DNA of 64,000 nucleotides from Promicromonospora umidemergens (GTDB lineage Bacteria; Actinomycetota; Actinomycetes; Actinomycetales; Cellulomonadaceae). Location of the stretch: NCBI RefSeq assembly GCF_024171995.1, contig NZ_JAMTCT010000001.1, positions 186,001-250,000 of the forward strand, given 5' to 3'. Shown in pieces: positions 7,315 through 14,392 of this stretch. Numbering within the stretch: the first letter of the stretch is position 1; every line of letters starts with the position of its first letter. The notes under the pieces were generated by a model. It was not told the DNA's origin. It saw only the letters and a program-made list of their open reading frames with translations, and made no database searches. The translations under genes were made by a program, and so were the position numbers.

Positions 7315-8238
7315 TCAGATCCGGACGACCACCTTGCCGCGCGTGTGGCCCGTCTCGTTGGCCCGGTGCGCTTCCGCCGCGTCGGCCAGGTCGAAGGTCT
7401 GAGCGATCTCGACCGACAGCTTGCCTGCGTCGAAGAGCGCAGTGAGCGCGTCGAGGTCCGCGGTGGACGGGCGCACCCAGACGTAGTGCCCGCCGTGCTC
7501 GGTGCGGGCGGCGGCGTCGGCGATCGAGGCGATGGTGCCGCCGTCGGCCAGCAGCTCCGCGCTGGTGGCGACAGCGTCGCCGCCGGCGAAGTCGAGGGCG
7601 ACGTCGATGCCGTCGGGCGCGATCGCTCGGACGCGGTCGGCCAGGCCGTCGCCGTAGGTCACCGGCTCGGCCCCGAGCCCGCGCAGGAACTCGTGGTTGC
7701 CCTCGCTCGCGGTGCCGATGACGCGGGCGCCCAGGGCCTTGGCGAGCTGTACGCCGAACGCGCCGACGCCGCCGGCCGCCGCGTGCACCAGCACCGTCTG
7801 GCCGTCCTTGACCCCGGCGCGCTGGATCGCCTGGTAGGCGGTGAGGCCGGCGAGCGGTACCGCAGCGGCCTCCTCGAAGCTCAGCGAGGCCGGCTTGCGG
7901 GCCAGCGTGCGCACGGGCGCTGCGACGAGCTCCGCGAACGTGCCGCCCCGCACCGTGTCCTTGCGTACGTACCCGTACACCTCGTCGCCGACCTCGAGCT
8001 CGGTGGTGTCCAGGCCGACCTGCTCGACGACGCCCGCCACGTCCCAGCCCGGGATCGCCGGGAGCTCCGTGTCGATCAGACCCTCCAGATAGCCCTGGCG
8101 GACCTTCCAGTCGACCGGGTTGACCGAGGCCGCCTTGACCCGGACCAGCAGGGTGTCGGGACCGATGTGCGGGTCGGGCTGCTCGGTGAGCTCCAGGACG
8201 TCCGCGCTGCCGAACTCCGAATATGTGATGGCTCGCAT
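7315..8238 (-). CDS. NADP-dependent zinc-less medium-chain oxidoreductase (quinone-oxidoreductase type)
   Basis: 307 aa, normal for QOR-type MDR proteins. The N-terminal GroES-like part has VRVKAASVNPVDWKVRQG and PGWDVAGVVEQVG. The nucleotide-binding Rossmann motif is VLVHAAAGGVGAFGVQLAKALGARVIG, an AxxGGVG variant that prefers NADPH. The Cys/His/Glu catalytic-zinc ligands of alcohol dehydrogenases are absent, placing it with quinone/enone reductases. It is a cytosolic enzyme with unknown substrate. ATG 8238 begins the conserved MRAITYSEFG start. A hairpin separates it from the upstream secreted-protein gene, so it probably has its own promoter. Confidence 0.9.
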   Translation of the reverse strand: MRAITYSEFGSADVLELTEQPDPHIGPDTLLVRVKAASVNPVDWKVRQGYLEGLIDTELPAIPGWDVAGVVEQVGLDTTELEVGDEVYGYVRKDTVRGGTFAELVAAPVRTLARKPASLSFEEAAAVPLAGLTAYQAIQRAGVKDGQTVLVHAAAGGVGAFGVQLAKALGARVIGTASEGNHEFLRGLGAEPVTYGDGLADRVRAIAPDGIDVALDFAGGDAVATSAELLADGGTIASIADAAARTEHGGHYVWVRPSTADLDALTALFDAGKLSVEIAQTFDLADAAEAHRANETGHTRGKVVVRI

Positions 8239-8249
8239 TCCAGCCACAA

Positions 8250-8290
8250 CCCACCCGGCGGACGCCGGTATTCCACGGCCGCCGGGTGGG
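8250..8290 (-). terminator. Hairpin after the beta-propeller gene
   Basis: CCCACCCGGCGG (8250-8261) and CCGCCGGGTGGG (8279-8290) form a perfect 12-bp stem with a 17-nt loop. It lies 24 bp downstream of the stop codon of the minus-strand gene at 8315 and just upstream of the next start. Confidence 0.7.
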
Positions 8291-8314
8291 CTGGAGCACA
8301 GGCGCCCCGGGCGC

Positions 8315-9304
8315 TCAGTGCAACGGCAGGCGGGTGACCCAGTACCCGGTGTCTTCCTGCGGCGTCGTGGTGAACCTGGCGTTCGGCAGGTACAGCGCAC
8401 CGGCGAAGCCCGCGATGGTGGTGGGCGTGTCGAAGTCGTCGCTGGTCCGTGTCTGCAGCACCCGCCCTTCCGACGCCGCCCGGTCGAGCCGCACCGTCGC
8501 CACCTGGTTGCGGGTGTTCTGCGCGACGTAGAGGGTGCGGCCGGTCCGGAGCATGCCGTCGCCGTTGGCGAGCTGGTCATCGCCGAGATCGACCAGGTAG
8601 GCATGCCCGTTGGCGGGGTCCACGCGGAAGAGGTCACCGGTCGTCGAGTTCACGACGAGCAGCGACCTGCCGTCGGGCGACGTCGTGATGCCGTTGGCGT
8701 TGAACCCGTCGACCTGCTCCCAGTCGCCGTGCAGCGCCAGCTCGTCGGACGTGTCGGTGGGCGTGCCGCCCGGTCCCAGGTGGAGCCGGTGGACCACGGA
8801 GCGCTCGGAGTCGGTGAAGTAGGCGTAGTGCTTCGTCACGACGACGTCGTTCACGAAGCCGCCGCCGAAGTCGTACGTCGCGAGGACCTCGCCGGTGCGC
8901 CCGTCGACGACGCGTGCGTCGCCGCCGGTGCCGCCCGAGACGAACAGCCGGCCCTTGGCGTCCACGGTGAGCCCCACCGACGGCGTGCCCGGCCCCTGGC
9001 TGATCACCTCGCCCTCGCCGGTCAGCAGATCGGCGCGATAGATGTCGCCGTCGGCCCGCGAGCCGAACCAGGCGAGCGGACCCGCCGTCGTGATGCCCTC
9101 GGGCTGGAAGGCGTCGGGAAGCTTGATCCGGTCCGGGAGCTCGATCTGGGGGAAGGGGTCGCGCAGGGCCTGGCCGAGCTGCTGCTCGGGGGAGCTGCTG
9201 GGGGTCGCTCCGGGTGCGGCGACTGCTGTCGCCGGGACGGCCGCGAGCGTGAGCGCGGCAAGGATGGCCACCGGGGCGGCCAGACGCTGGGGGTGTCTGA
9301 ACAT
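8315..9304 (-). CDS. Secreted SMP-30/gluconolactonase-like beta-propeller protein
   Basis: 329 aa. A Sec signal peptide is clear: basic RHPQR, hydrophobic core, then a VPATAVAA cleavage region near residue 29. The mature part has repeated propeller blades such as GITTAGPLAWFGSRADGDIYRADLLTGEG, GLTVDAKGRLFVSGG, GFNANGITTSPDGRSLLVVNS and LANGDGMLRTGRTLYVAQN. These match extracytoplasmic SMP-30/NHL-like 'superoxide dismutase-like' proteins of actinobacteria. The catalytic Glu/Asn/Asp set of true gluconolactonases cannot be confirmed by eye, so enzymatic activity is open. The start has a good Shine-Dalgarno sequence (GGAGG, 6-7 nt upstream). Confidence 0.82.
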   Translation of the reverse strand: MFRHPQRLAAPVAILAALTLAAVPATAVAAPGATPSSSPEQQLGQALRDPFPQIELPDRIKLPDAFQPEGITTAGPLAWFGSRADGDIYRADLLTGEGEVISQGPGTPSVGLTVDAKGRLFVSGGTGGDARVVDGRTGEVLATYDFGGGFVNDVVVTKHYAYFTDSERSVVHRLHLGPGGTPTDTSDELALHGDWEQVDGFNANGITTSPDGRSLLVVNSTTGDLFRVDPANGHAYLVDLGDDQLANGDGMLRTGRTLYVAQNTRNQVATVRLDRAASEGRVLQTRTSDDFDTPTTIAGFAGALYLPNARFTTTPQEDTGYWVTRLPLH

Positions 9305-9384
9305 CTATGTCCTCCGTCCGTCGCAGAACACGGTACGTCGATGGTCCGCGAAAGGGGAGGAAAGCGGTAAAAGTGTGCCAAGCG

Positions 9385-9412
9385 CCGACGCCTGGAAGCC
9401 CGTCAGCGTCGG
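9385..9412 (-). terminator. Weak hairpin downstream of ligD
   Basis: CCGACGC and GCGTCGG form a 7-bp stem with a 14-nt loop, 14 bp past the ligD stop on the minus strand. This is suggestive only. Confidence 0.4.
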
Positions 9413-9425
9413 GGGCATCGGGGCG

Positions 9426-11918
9426 TCAACCCTGACCCGGACCCTCCACCAGGACGTCCTCCGGCGACTTGTCCGGGCGCCACCCGCGCCACACCGAGTG
9501 GCGCATCCGCCGCTCGCCGGACGCGCTACCGCTGCCCTCCGCCCAGTCGGCGTACGTCACCTCGCCCACCAGCTTCGGCGTCACCCAGCGGGCGTCGGAC
9601 GCGTCCTCCGCCGGGACACCCGACGCACCGGGGGTCTTGCGCTCCATGCCCTGCAGCCGGGTGGTGATCTCCCGGCGCTCACGCTCGGTGAAGCCCGTGC
9701 CGACCCGTCCGACGTAGCGCAGGCCGTCGCGCACGTCGCCGTCGTCGGGCACCGCCATGAGGAGGGAACCCATCACCGAGGTGTTCGCCCGGCCCGGGCG
9801 CCAGCCCACGATCACGACCTCCTGCATCGCGCTGTGCTTGAGCTTGAGCCACTCCCGCGAGCGCCGTTCCGCGTAGGTGGAGGTGCGGCGCTTGGCGACC
9901 ACGCCCTCGAGCCGCAGGGTGCGTGAGGTGCGCATGGCTGAGTCGAGGTCGCCGTCGAACGCGGGCGGGAGGTGGATGGGGGCGCTGGGCGTGAGGAGGG
10001 ACTCCAGCAGCTCACGCCGCTCGGTGTAGGGCTGGTCGGTGACGCTGTGGCCGTCGGCCTCCAGGACGTCGAAGAGCATGAGGTCCACCTGGACGCGGGC
10101 CCGCGCGCGTGCGACGTCGCGCTCCTTGCGGAGGTTGGCGCGCTGCTGGAGGCGGCGGAAGTCGGGGCGGCCGTCGCGGTCGAGGGCGACGATCTCGCCG
10201 TCGAGCACGACGGGCAGCCGGGCCGGGTCGACCTGGCCGGCGAGCGCGGACAGCTCGGGGAAGGTGACGGTGAGGTCCTGGCCGGAGCGGCTGACCAGGC
10301 GCACGGTCTCAAGGTCCTCGACGTGGGCGAGGGCGCGGAACCCGTCCCACTTCATCTCGAACGTCCAGCCCTCCGGCTCGACGAGCTCGCCGGGCGCCGC
10401 GTTGGTGGCGAGCATCGGCCGGCGCGCCTTGTCTCGCTGGGTGCTGGCCTTCTGCCCCGACAGGGCCTTCTTGCTGGGGGAACGTGCGGCACCCGGCGGG
10501 GCCGGGGCGCCGGGCTGGGCCTTGGTGAGGTGGATCAGCCAGTTGTTCTCGGCGTCGCCGTCGCGGCCGCCCGTGCGGATCAGGGCGAGGCGCCGCGCAC
10601 CGCGTTCCGCGGAGCGGAGCGTGACGATCACCTCGTCGTCGCGCCATTTCTCCAGCTCGTACGTGCCGGAGTCCCAGATCGTGACCTCGCCGCCGCCGTA
10701 CTCGCCGCTCGGGATGGTGCCCTCGAAGGACCCGTACTCCAGCGGGTGGTCCTCGGTCTGGACGGCCAGGTGGTTCTTCGCGGGGTCCGTCGGTTCACCG
10801 CGGGGGAGCGCCCAGCTGACGAGCACGCCGTCGTGCTCCAGGCGGAAGTCCCAGTGGAGGCGGCGGGCGTGGTGCTCCTGGATGACGAACGTGGGCTCTC
10901 CGGCGGCCCGTGCGTCGTCGGAGTCGGGGCCGAACGGTTCCGGGGTCTTGGTGGGGTCGCGCTTGGCCCGGTAGTTCTCCAGCTTCTGGAAGGTGGCCAG
11001 GCGCTCCGGCGTCGGCTCGAGCGCGGAGAGGTGACCCTCCAGGAGCGGGGCGAGGAGGTCGCCGTCGGCCTCGACGCGTGCGACGACCTCGTCGGGCGTG
11101 AGCTGCGCGAGGTCCGGGTCGTCGAGCTCTTCCCAGGTGCGAGGTGCTGCCACCCATGGCTGGTCGCGGCCGCGCAGGGAGTAGGGCGCGATGGTGGTCT
11201 TGCTGCCGTTGTTCTGGGACCAGTCGACCAGCACCTTGCCCTGCCGCAGGCTCTTGCTCATGTCGCTGACGACGAGGTCGGGGTGCTCGGACTCGAGGTA
11301 GCGCGCGAGCTCGTGCGCGACGGCGGAGACGGCGTCGGAGTCGAGCCGGGTGTCCTGCGCCTTGCCGAGCGCCGCGTACAGGTGGATGCCCTTGGAGCCC
11401 GACGTCACTGGATACGGCTCCAGGCCCATGCCCTGCAGGATCTCGCGCGCCCAGCGGGCGACCTGTGCGCACTCGGGCAGGCCGGCGCCCGGGCCGGGGT
11501 CGAGGTCGAGCACCAGGCGGTCGGGGTCGAGGCGGGCGCCCGTGCGGCCGAACTGCCACTGCGGGGTGTGCAGCTCGAGGGTCGCGGTCTGGCCCAGCCA
11601 TGTGAGGGTCGCGAGGTCGTTGACGAGCACGTAGTCGTTGGCCGACGTCCTGTGCTGGATCGACCGGCGCTTGACCCAGTCGGGGGTGGAGGCGTCGAGG
11701 TTCTTCTGGAAGAACATCTGCCCGCCCGTGCCGTCGGGCCACCGCTTGCGCGTGGCGGGGCGGTTGGCGGCGTGCGGCAGCAGCACGGGCGCGACCTGTG
11801 TCAGGTAGTGCAGGACCTCGCCCTTGGTGGTCCCGGACGCGGGGAACAGCACCTTGTCGAGGTTGCTCAGGCGGAGGCGATGTCCGTCGACCATGACCGT
11901 CTGCTGCGTGGACGCCAT
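9426..11918 (-). CDS. ligD: Multifunctional NHEJ DNA ligase LigD (Pol-PE-Lig)
   Basis: 830 aa with three domains in the mycobacterial order. The primase-like polymerase domain (about 10-300) has the metal-binding LVLDLDPG near residue 140 and SGSKGIHLY. The 3'-phosphoesterase domain (about 345-470) begins FVIQEHHARRLHWDFRLEHDG and contains the Zn/Mn-ligand His residues. The ATP-dependent ligase domain (about 500-830) has the nucleotidyl-transfer motif EMKWDGFRAL, with Lys near residue 523 as the adenylation site, and later EGVVAKRR. LigD fills in, trims and seals double-strand breaks together with Ku. A GTG at 11921 is an alternative start. It is divergent from the glutaredoxin-ku pair across 101 bp. 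Confidence 0.97.
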   Translation of the reverse strand: MASTQQTVMVDGHRLRLSNLDKVLFPASGTTKGEVLHYLTQVAPVLLPHAANRPATRKRWPDGTGGQMFFQKNLDASTPDWVKRRSIQHRTSANDYVLVNDLATLTWLGQTATLELHTPQWQFGRTGARLDPDRLVLDLDPGPGAGLPECAQVARWAREILQGMGLEPYPVTSGSKGIHLYAALGKAQDTRLDSDAVSAVAHELARYLESEHPDLVVSDMSKSLRQGKVLVDWSQNNGSKTTIAPYSLRGRDQPWVAAPRTWEELDDPDLAQLTPDEVVARVEADGDLLAPLLEGHLSALEPTPERLATFQKLENYRAKRDPTKTPEPFGPDSDDARAAGEPTFVIQEHHARRLHWDFRLEHDGVLVSWALPRGEPTDPAKNHLAVQTEDHPLEYGSFEGTIPSGEYGGGEVTIWDSGTYELEKWRDDEVIVTLRSAERGARRLALIRTGGRDGDAENNWLIHLTKAQPGAPAPPGAARSPSKKALSGQKASTQRDKARRPMLATNAAPGELVEPEGWTFEMKWDGFRALAHVEDLETVRLVSRSGQDLTVTFPELSALAGQVDPARLPVVLDGEIVALDRDGRPDFRRLQQRANLRKERDVARARARVQVDLMLFDVLEADGHSVTDQPYTERRELLESLLTPSAPIHLPPAFDGDLDSAMRTSRTLRLEGVVAKRRTSTYAERRSREWLKLKHSAMQEVVIVGWRPGRANTSVMGSLLMAVPDDGDVRDGLRYVGRVGTGFTERERREITTRLQGMERKTPGASGVPAEDASDARWVTPKLVGEVTYADWAEGSGSASGERRMRHSVWRGWRPDKSPEDVLVEGPGQG

Positions 11919-12019
11919 CACACCATCGTGCCGCCGGTCGGGTTCTCGTGCCCAGACGTCACCGAGATCACGTGCTGGAGGGTCGTGACGGCGGCGGGAA
12001 CTCCGCTAGGCTCCGGCGA

Positions 12020-12343
12020 GTGATTTCGGACTACCGCGCGATCGACGCGCTCGCAGCGCCTCTGGCGACTGCAGGCGATGCCTCGTCGGCCGCCCGACCT
12101 GAGCAGCTCACCGTCTACGGCGCCGAGTGGTGCCGTGACTGCCGCCGCAGCAAGGCCGTTCTCGACGTCCGCCGCGTCAGCTATGTCTACGTGGACCTCG
12201 CAGCCCACCCGACCCGTGCCGACGAGGCCGAGGCGCTGACCGGGCGAAAGACCATCCCGGTGCTGGTCTTCCCCGACGGCGAGCAGCTCGTCGAGCCGAC
12301 CAACGCAGAGCTCTGCGCGAAGCTGGACCGCGCCGGCCTCTGA
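12020..12343 (+). CDS. Glutaredoxin-like / mycoredoxin-type protein
   Basis: 107 aa. An N-terminal stretch of about 33 residues precedes a glutaredoxin fold beginning LTVYGAEWCRDCRRSKAVLD. The active site is a CxxC (C-R-D-C), and a cis-Pro follows in GRKTIPVLVFPDGEQLVEPTNAEL. Actinobacterial homologues reduce mixed disulfides with mycothiol (mycoredoxin) or feed ribonucleotide reductase (NrdH); the sequence does not separate these. GTG 12020 follows a TAGGCT -10 box by 7 nt, so the mRNA is probably leaderless. It sits between ligD and ku and may be expressed with the latter (69-bp gap). Confidence 0.85.
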   Translation: MISDYRAIDALAAPLATAGDASSAARPEQLTVYGAEWCRDCRRSKAVLDVRRVSYVYVDLAAHPTRADEAEALTGRKTIPVLVFPDGEQLVEPTNAELCAKLDRAGL

Positions 12344-12412
12344 CGCCACCCCTGTTCGTCGGCCCAGACCGAAACCTGGGCATGTAGTGCTCCCCAGGCG
12401 CACCATAGAAGG

Positions 12413-13297
12413 ATGAGGGCGATCTGGAAGGGCGCCGTGACCTTCGGCCTCGTCAACGTTCCGGTCAAGCTGTACAGCGCGACCGAGGACCACGACGTGT
12501 CGCTGCACCAGGTACACGATGCCGACGGTGGACGTATCCGGTACAAGCGCGTGTGCGAGATCGACGGCGAAGTGGTGCCGTACGAGCACATCGACCGCGC
12601 CTACGACGACGGTGAGCGCACGGTCGTGCTCACCAAGAAGGACCTCGCGGATCTCCCTGCCGAACGGGACCGCGAGATCTCGGTGGTGGAGTTCGTGCCC
12701 AGCGACCAGATCGACCCGATCATGTTCGACCGGACGTACTACCTCGAGCCGGACTCCAAGTCCACGAAGGCGTACGTGCTGCTGCGCCGCACGCTGGAGG
12801 AGACCGAGCGCACGGCCGTCGTGAAGTTCGCGCTCCGCCAGCGCACCCGGCTGGCCGCGCTGCGCGTGCGCGACGAGGTGCTCGTGCTGCAGACCCTGCT
12901 GTGGGCCGACGAGGTCCGCGAGGCCGCGTTCCCCTCCCTCGACGAGCCCGCGAAGATCTCCGAGAAGGAGCTCACGATGTCGGCCCAGCTGGTCAGCAGC
13001 TTCGAGGCCGACTTCACGCCCGAGGACTACGAGGACGAGTACCAGGTACAGCTGCGCAAGCTCGTCGAGGCGAAGCTCGAGGCCGGCGAGACGGTCGACA
13101 CGGCCGCGACCTTCGGTGAGACGGCCGAGGAGGAGGGCGAGGGCGCCGAGGTGGTCGACCTGATGGAGGCGCTCAAGCGCAGCGTCGCGGAGTCGAAGTC
13201 GAAGTCTGGGTCGAAGTCCGGGTCACGGTCCGGGTCCGGGACCTCGTCGACGTCGGCCAGGTCGAAGCCGAAGTCGAAGTCCCGCAAGGCGGGCTGA
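12413..13297 (+). CDS. ku: Ku protein, DNA end-binding factor for NHEJ
   Basis: 294 aa. The bacterial Ku core spans about residues 1-255, with the typical start MRAIWKGAVTFGLVNVPVKLY. It also has IRYKRVCEIDGEVVPYEHIDRAYD, LEPDSKSTKAYVLLRRTL, and ELTMSAQLVSSFEADFTPEDYEDEY near the end of the ring. The remaining 40 or so residues are a low-complexity Ser/Lys/Arg tail (SKSGSKSGSRSGS, then KPKSKSRKAG). Such extensions are known to add DNA binding and LigD contact in some actinobacteria. Homodimeric Ku threads onto broken ends and recruits LigD, encoded divergently upstream. A GAAGG directly before the ATG is too close to be an ideal Shine-Dalgarno site. Confidence 0.97.
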   Translation: MRAIWKGAVTFGLVNVPVKLYSATEDHDVSLHQVHDADGGRIRYKRVCEIDGEVVPYEHIDRAYDDGERTVVLTKKDLADLPAERDREISVVEFVPSDQIDPIMFDRTYYLEPDSKSTKAYVLLRRTLEETERTAVVKFALRQRTRLAALRVRDEVLVLQTLLWADEVREAAFPSLDEPAKISEKELTMSAQLVSSFEADFTPEDYEDEYQVQLRKLVEAKLEAGETVDTAATFGETAEEEGEGAEVVDLMEALKRSVAESKSKSGSKSGSRSGSGTSSTSARSKPKSKSRKAG

Positions 13298-13302
13298 CGG
13301 GC

Positions 13303-13887
13303 TCAGCGGCGCAGCCGCGCCGTCAGGCCGCGCTCTCCTGCCCGCATCACGTGGGCGTGCGCCCAGGCGAGCGGTCCGGGGCCGATCCGGGCGGCGGCCC
13401 GGAACCAGGTGGGGACGGGGGCGACCTCCCAGCGCAGGCTCACCTCGGCCGAGGCCTCGCCACCATCGGCCGGACCTGGGCCGCCTGCTCCCTGCCCGCC
13501 TGCCCCCGCCGACACCGTCACCAGCGCAGACCCGACCAGATCCCCGGACACCCGCAGCCGCGCCACGCCATCCTCCGCGGGCCACGCCATCGTCTGCGCT
13601 TCCGCCGGCTCATGCGTGGAAGATGGCATGGCCCGCGGACGATGGCGTGGCTCCCGCGTCTCGACCAGGTCCAGCCGGAACCGCAGCGCGTAGCCGAGCG
13701 GGCTGCGGACCTGCAGCCGGGCCCAGGCTCCGGGCGCGGCCAGCCCGTCCGGCCCGACGACGGGGTGGGTGGCGAGCGCGGTCAGCCCGGGCCACCAGTC
13801 GGGCCAGGTGAACCCGGGGTCCGCGAGGACCGGCCAGACGCGCGTCACTGGCGCGGCCGGGCGCCAGACCGATTCGAGCACGAACAT
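13303..13887 (-). CDS. SRPBCC (START-like) family protein with an internal hairpin-encoded insert
   Basis: 194 aa. The N-terminus MFVLESVWRPAAPVTRVWPVL and the pattern PDWWPGLTALATHPV...ARLQVRSPLGYALRF are typical of polyketide-cyclase/START-like SRPBCC proteins, which bind hydrophobic ligands in a helix-grip pocket. No specific substrate can be named. Residues about 79-110 (the PRHRPRAMPSSTHEPAEAQT region) are encoded by a large inverted repeat and interrupt the expected strand, suggesting an in-frame insertion. ATG 13887 is used. The frame stays open upstream to 14034 through 30-bp repeats encoding LDATRTTNLR units, but no family conservation is expected there. It is convergent with ku, with stops 6 bp apart. 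Confidence 0.75.
   Translation of the reverse strand: MFVLESVWRPAAPVTRVWPVLADPGFTWPDWWPGLTALATHPVVGPDGLAAPGAWARLQVRSPLGYALRFRLDLVETREPRHRPRAMPSSTHEPAEAQTMAWPAEDGVARLRVSGDLVGSALVTVSAGAGGQGAGGPGPADGGEASAEVSLRWEVAPVPTWFRAAARIGPGPLAWAHAHVMRAGERGLTARLRR
13562..13651. repeat. Long inverted repeat inside a coding sequence
   Basis: A 33-nt left arm (13562-13594, starting GCCACGCCATCCTCCGCGGG) matches the complement of 13619-13651 at 30 of 33 positions, with a 24-nt loop. It lies entirely within the SRPBCC gene and keeps its frame. Its architecture resembles the long intergenic hairpins elsewhere in the window, although its sequence differs from them. Confidence 0.85.
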
Positions 13888-13905
13888 CGGTCCATCGTGC
13901 CGTCT

Positions 13906-14044
13906 GAGCTGCAAGTTCGTCGTGCGGGCGGCGCCGAGCCGCAAGTTGGTCGTCCGGGTGGCGTCGAGCCGCAAGTTGGTGGTGCGGGTGGCGTCGAGCC
14001 GCAAGTTGGTGGTGCGGGTGGCGTCGAGCCGCAAGTCACGCGTC
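13906..14044. repeat. 30-bp tandem repeat, 4.6 copies
   Basis: Units start at 13906, 13936, 13966 and 13996, with a partial copy at 14026. The unit reads GAGCCGCAAGTTGGTGGTGC followed by GGGTGGCGTC; units 3 and 4 are identical and unit 1 is the most diverged. The period is a multiple of three, so the minus strand stays open through it. The GCCGCAAGTTG core links it to the repeats at 14097 and 61619. Confidence 0.9.
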
Positions 14045-14096
14045 TATACGGGTGTCCGGTGACGTGTTCGCATCGGTTCGGCGTCCGAGGCCACCG

Positions 14097-14290
14097 TCAA
14101 CTTGCGGTTGGGCGCCGCCGCCCAGACCGATCGACGCGCATCTTGCGGTTCGGCTCCTGCCGGTGGGCTGATCGGCGCCCAACCTGCGGTTCGGCGCCGG
14201 CCTCCGGACCGATCGACGTGTACCTTGCGGTTCGGCGCCGCCGACCGTCGGCCCGGTCAACGCGCAACCTCCGTCTCGGCGCCGGCACCT
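14097..14290. repeat. Degenerate 41-44 bp repeats with CAACTTGCGGTTCGGC core
   Basis: About five diverged copies, with cores near 14098, 14149, 14179, 14222 and 14264. Each begins CAACTTGCGGTT, CATCTTGCGGTTCGG, CAACCTGCGGTTCGG or similar. GCGCCG and a GACCGATCGACG-like tail follow in several. This is the opposite orientation of the core in the neighbouring 30-bp array. With the flanking arrays it accounts for essentially all of the 505-bp gene-free stretch 13888-14392. Confidence 0.75.
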
Positions 14291-14319
14291 GCGCCGAGCA
14301 CCAAGCAGGCCTCGGCGGC

Positions 14320-14381
14320 GCGCGGCACGCATCGGCCGCGCCGCATGAACGCGCGGCACGCATCGGCCGCGCCGCATGAAA
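14320..14381. repeat. 31-bp tandem duplication just upstream of the metallophosphoesterase gene
   Basis: Two copies (14320-14350, 14351-14381) begin GCGCGGCACGCATCGGCCGC and end GCATGAAC or GCATGAAA. They are identical over 30 bp and end 12 bp before the ATG. Each copy contains the palindrome GCGCGGC...GCCGCGC. Confidence 0.9.
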
Positions 14382-14392
14382 AGGTAGGACCG

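Noticed and set aside
4913-8299. 1128-codon minus-strand open frame
   Set aside because: It is antisense to the siderophore-interacting, AbiEi/DUF559-like and VOC genes, all of which have clear motifs. Its sequence is low-complexity Arg/Gly/Pro and crosses two palindromes.
13906-14044. CRISPR-like array of 30-bp units
   Set aside because: The units are directly adjacent without unique spacers, and no Cas gene is in the window. It is a plain tandem repeat.
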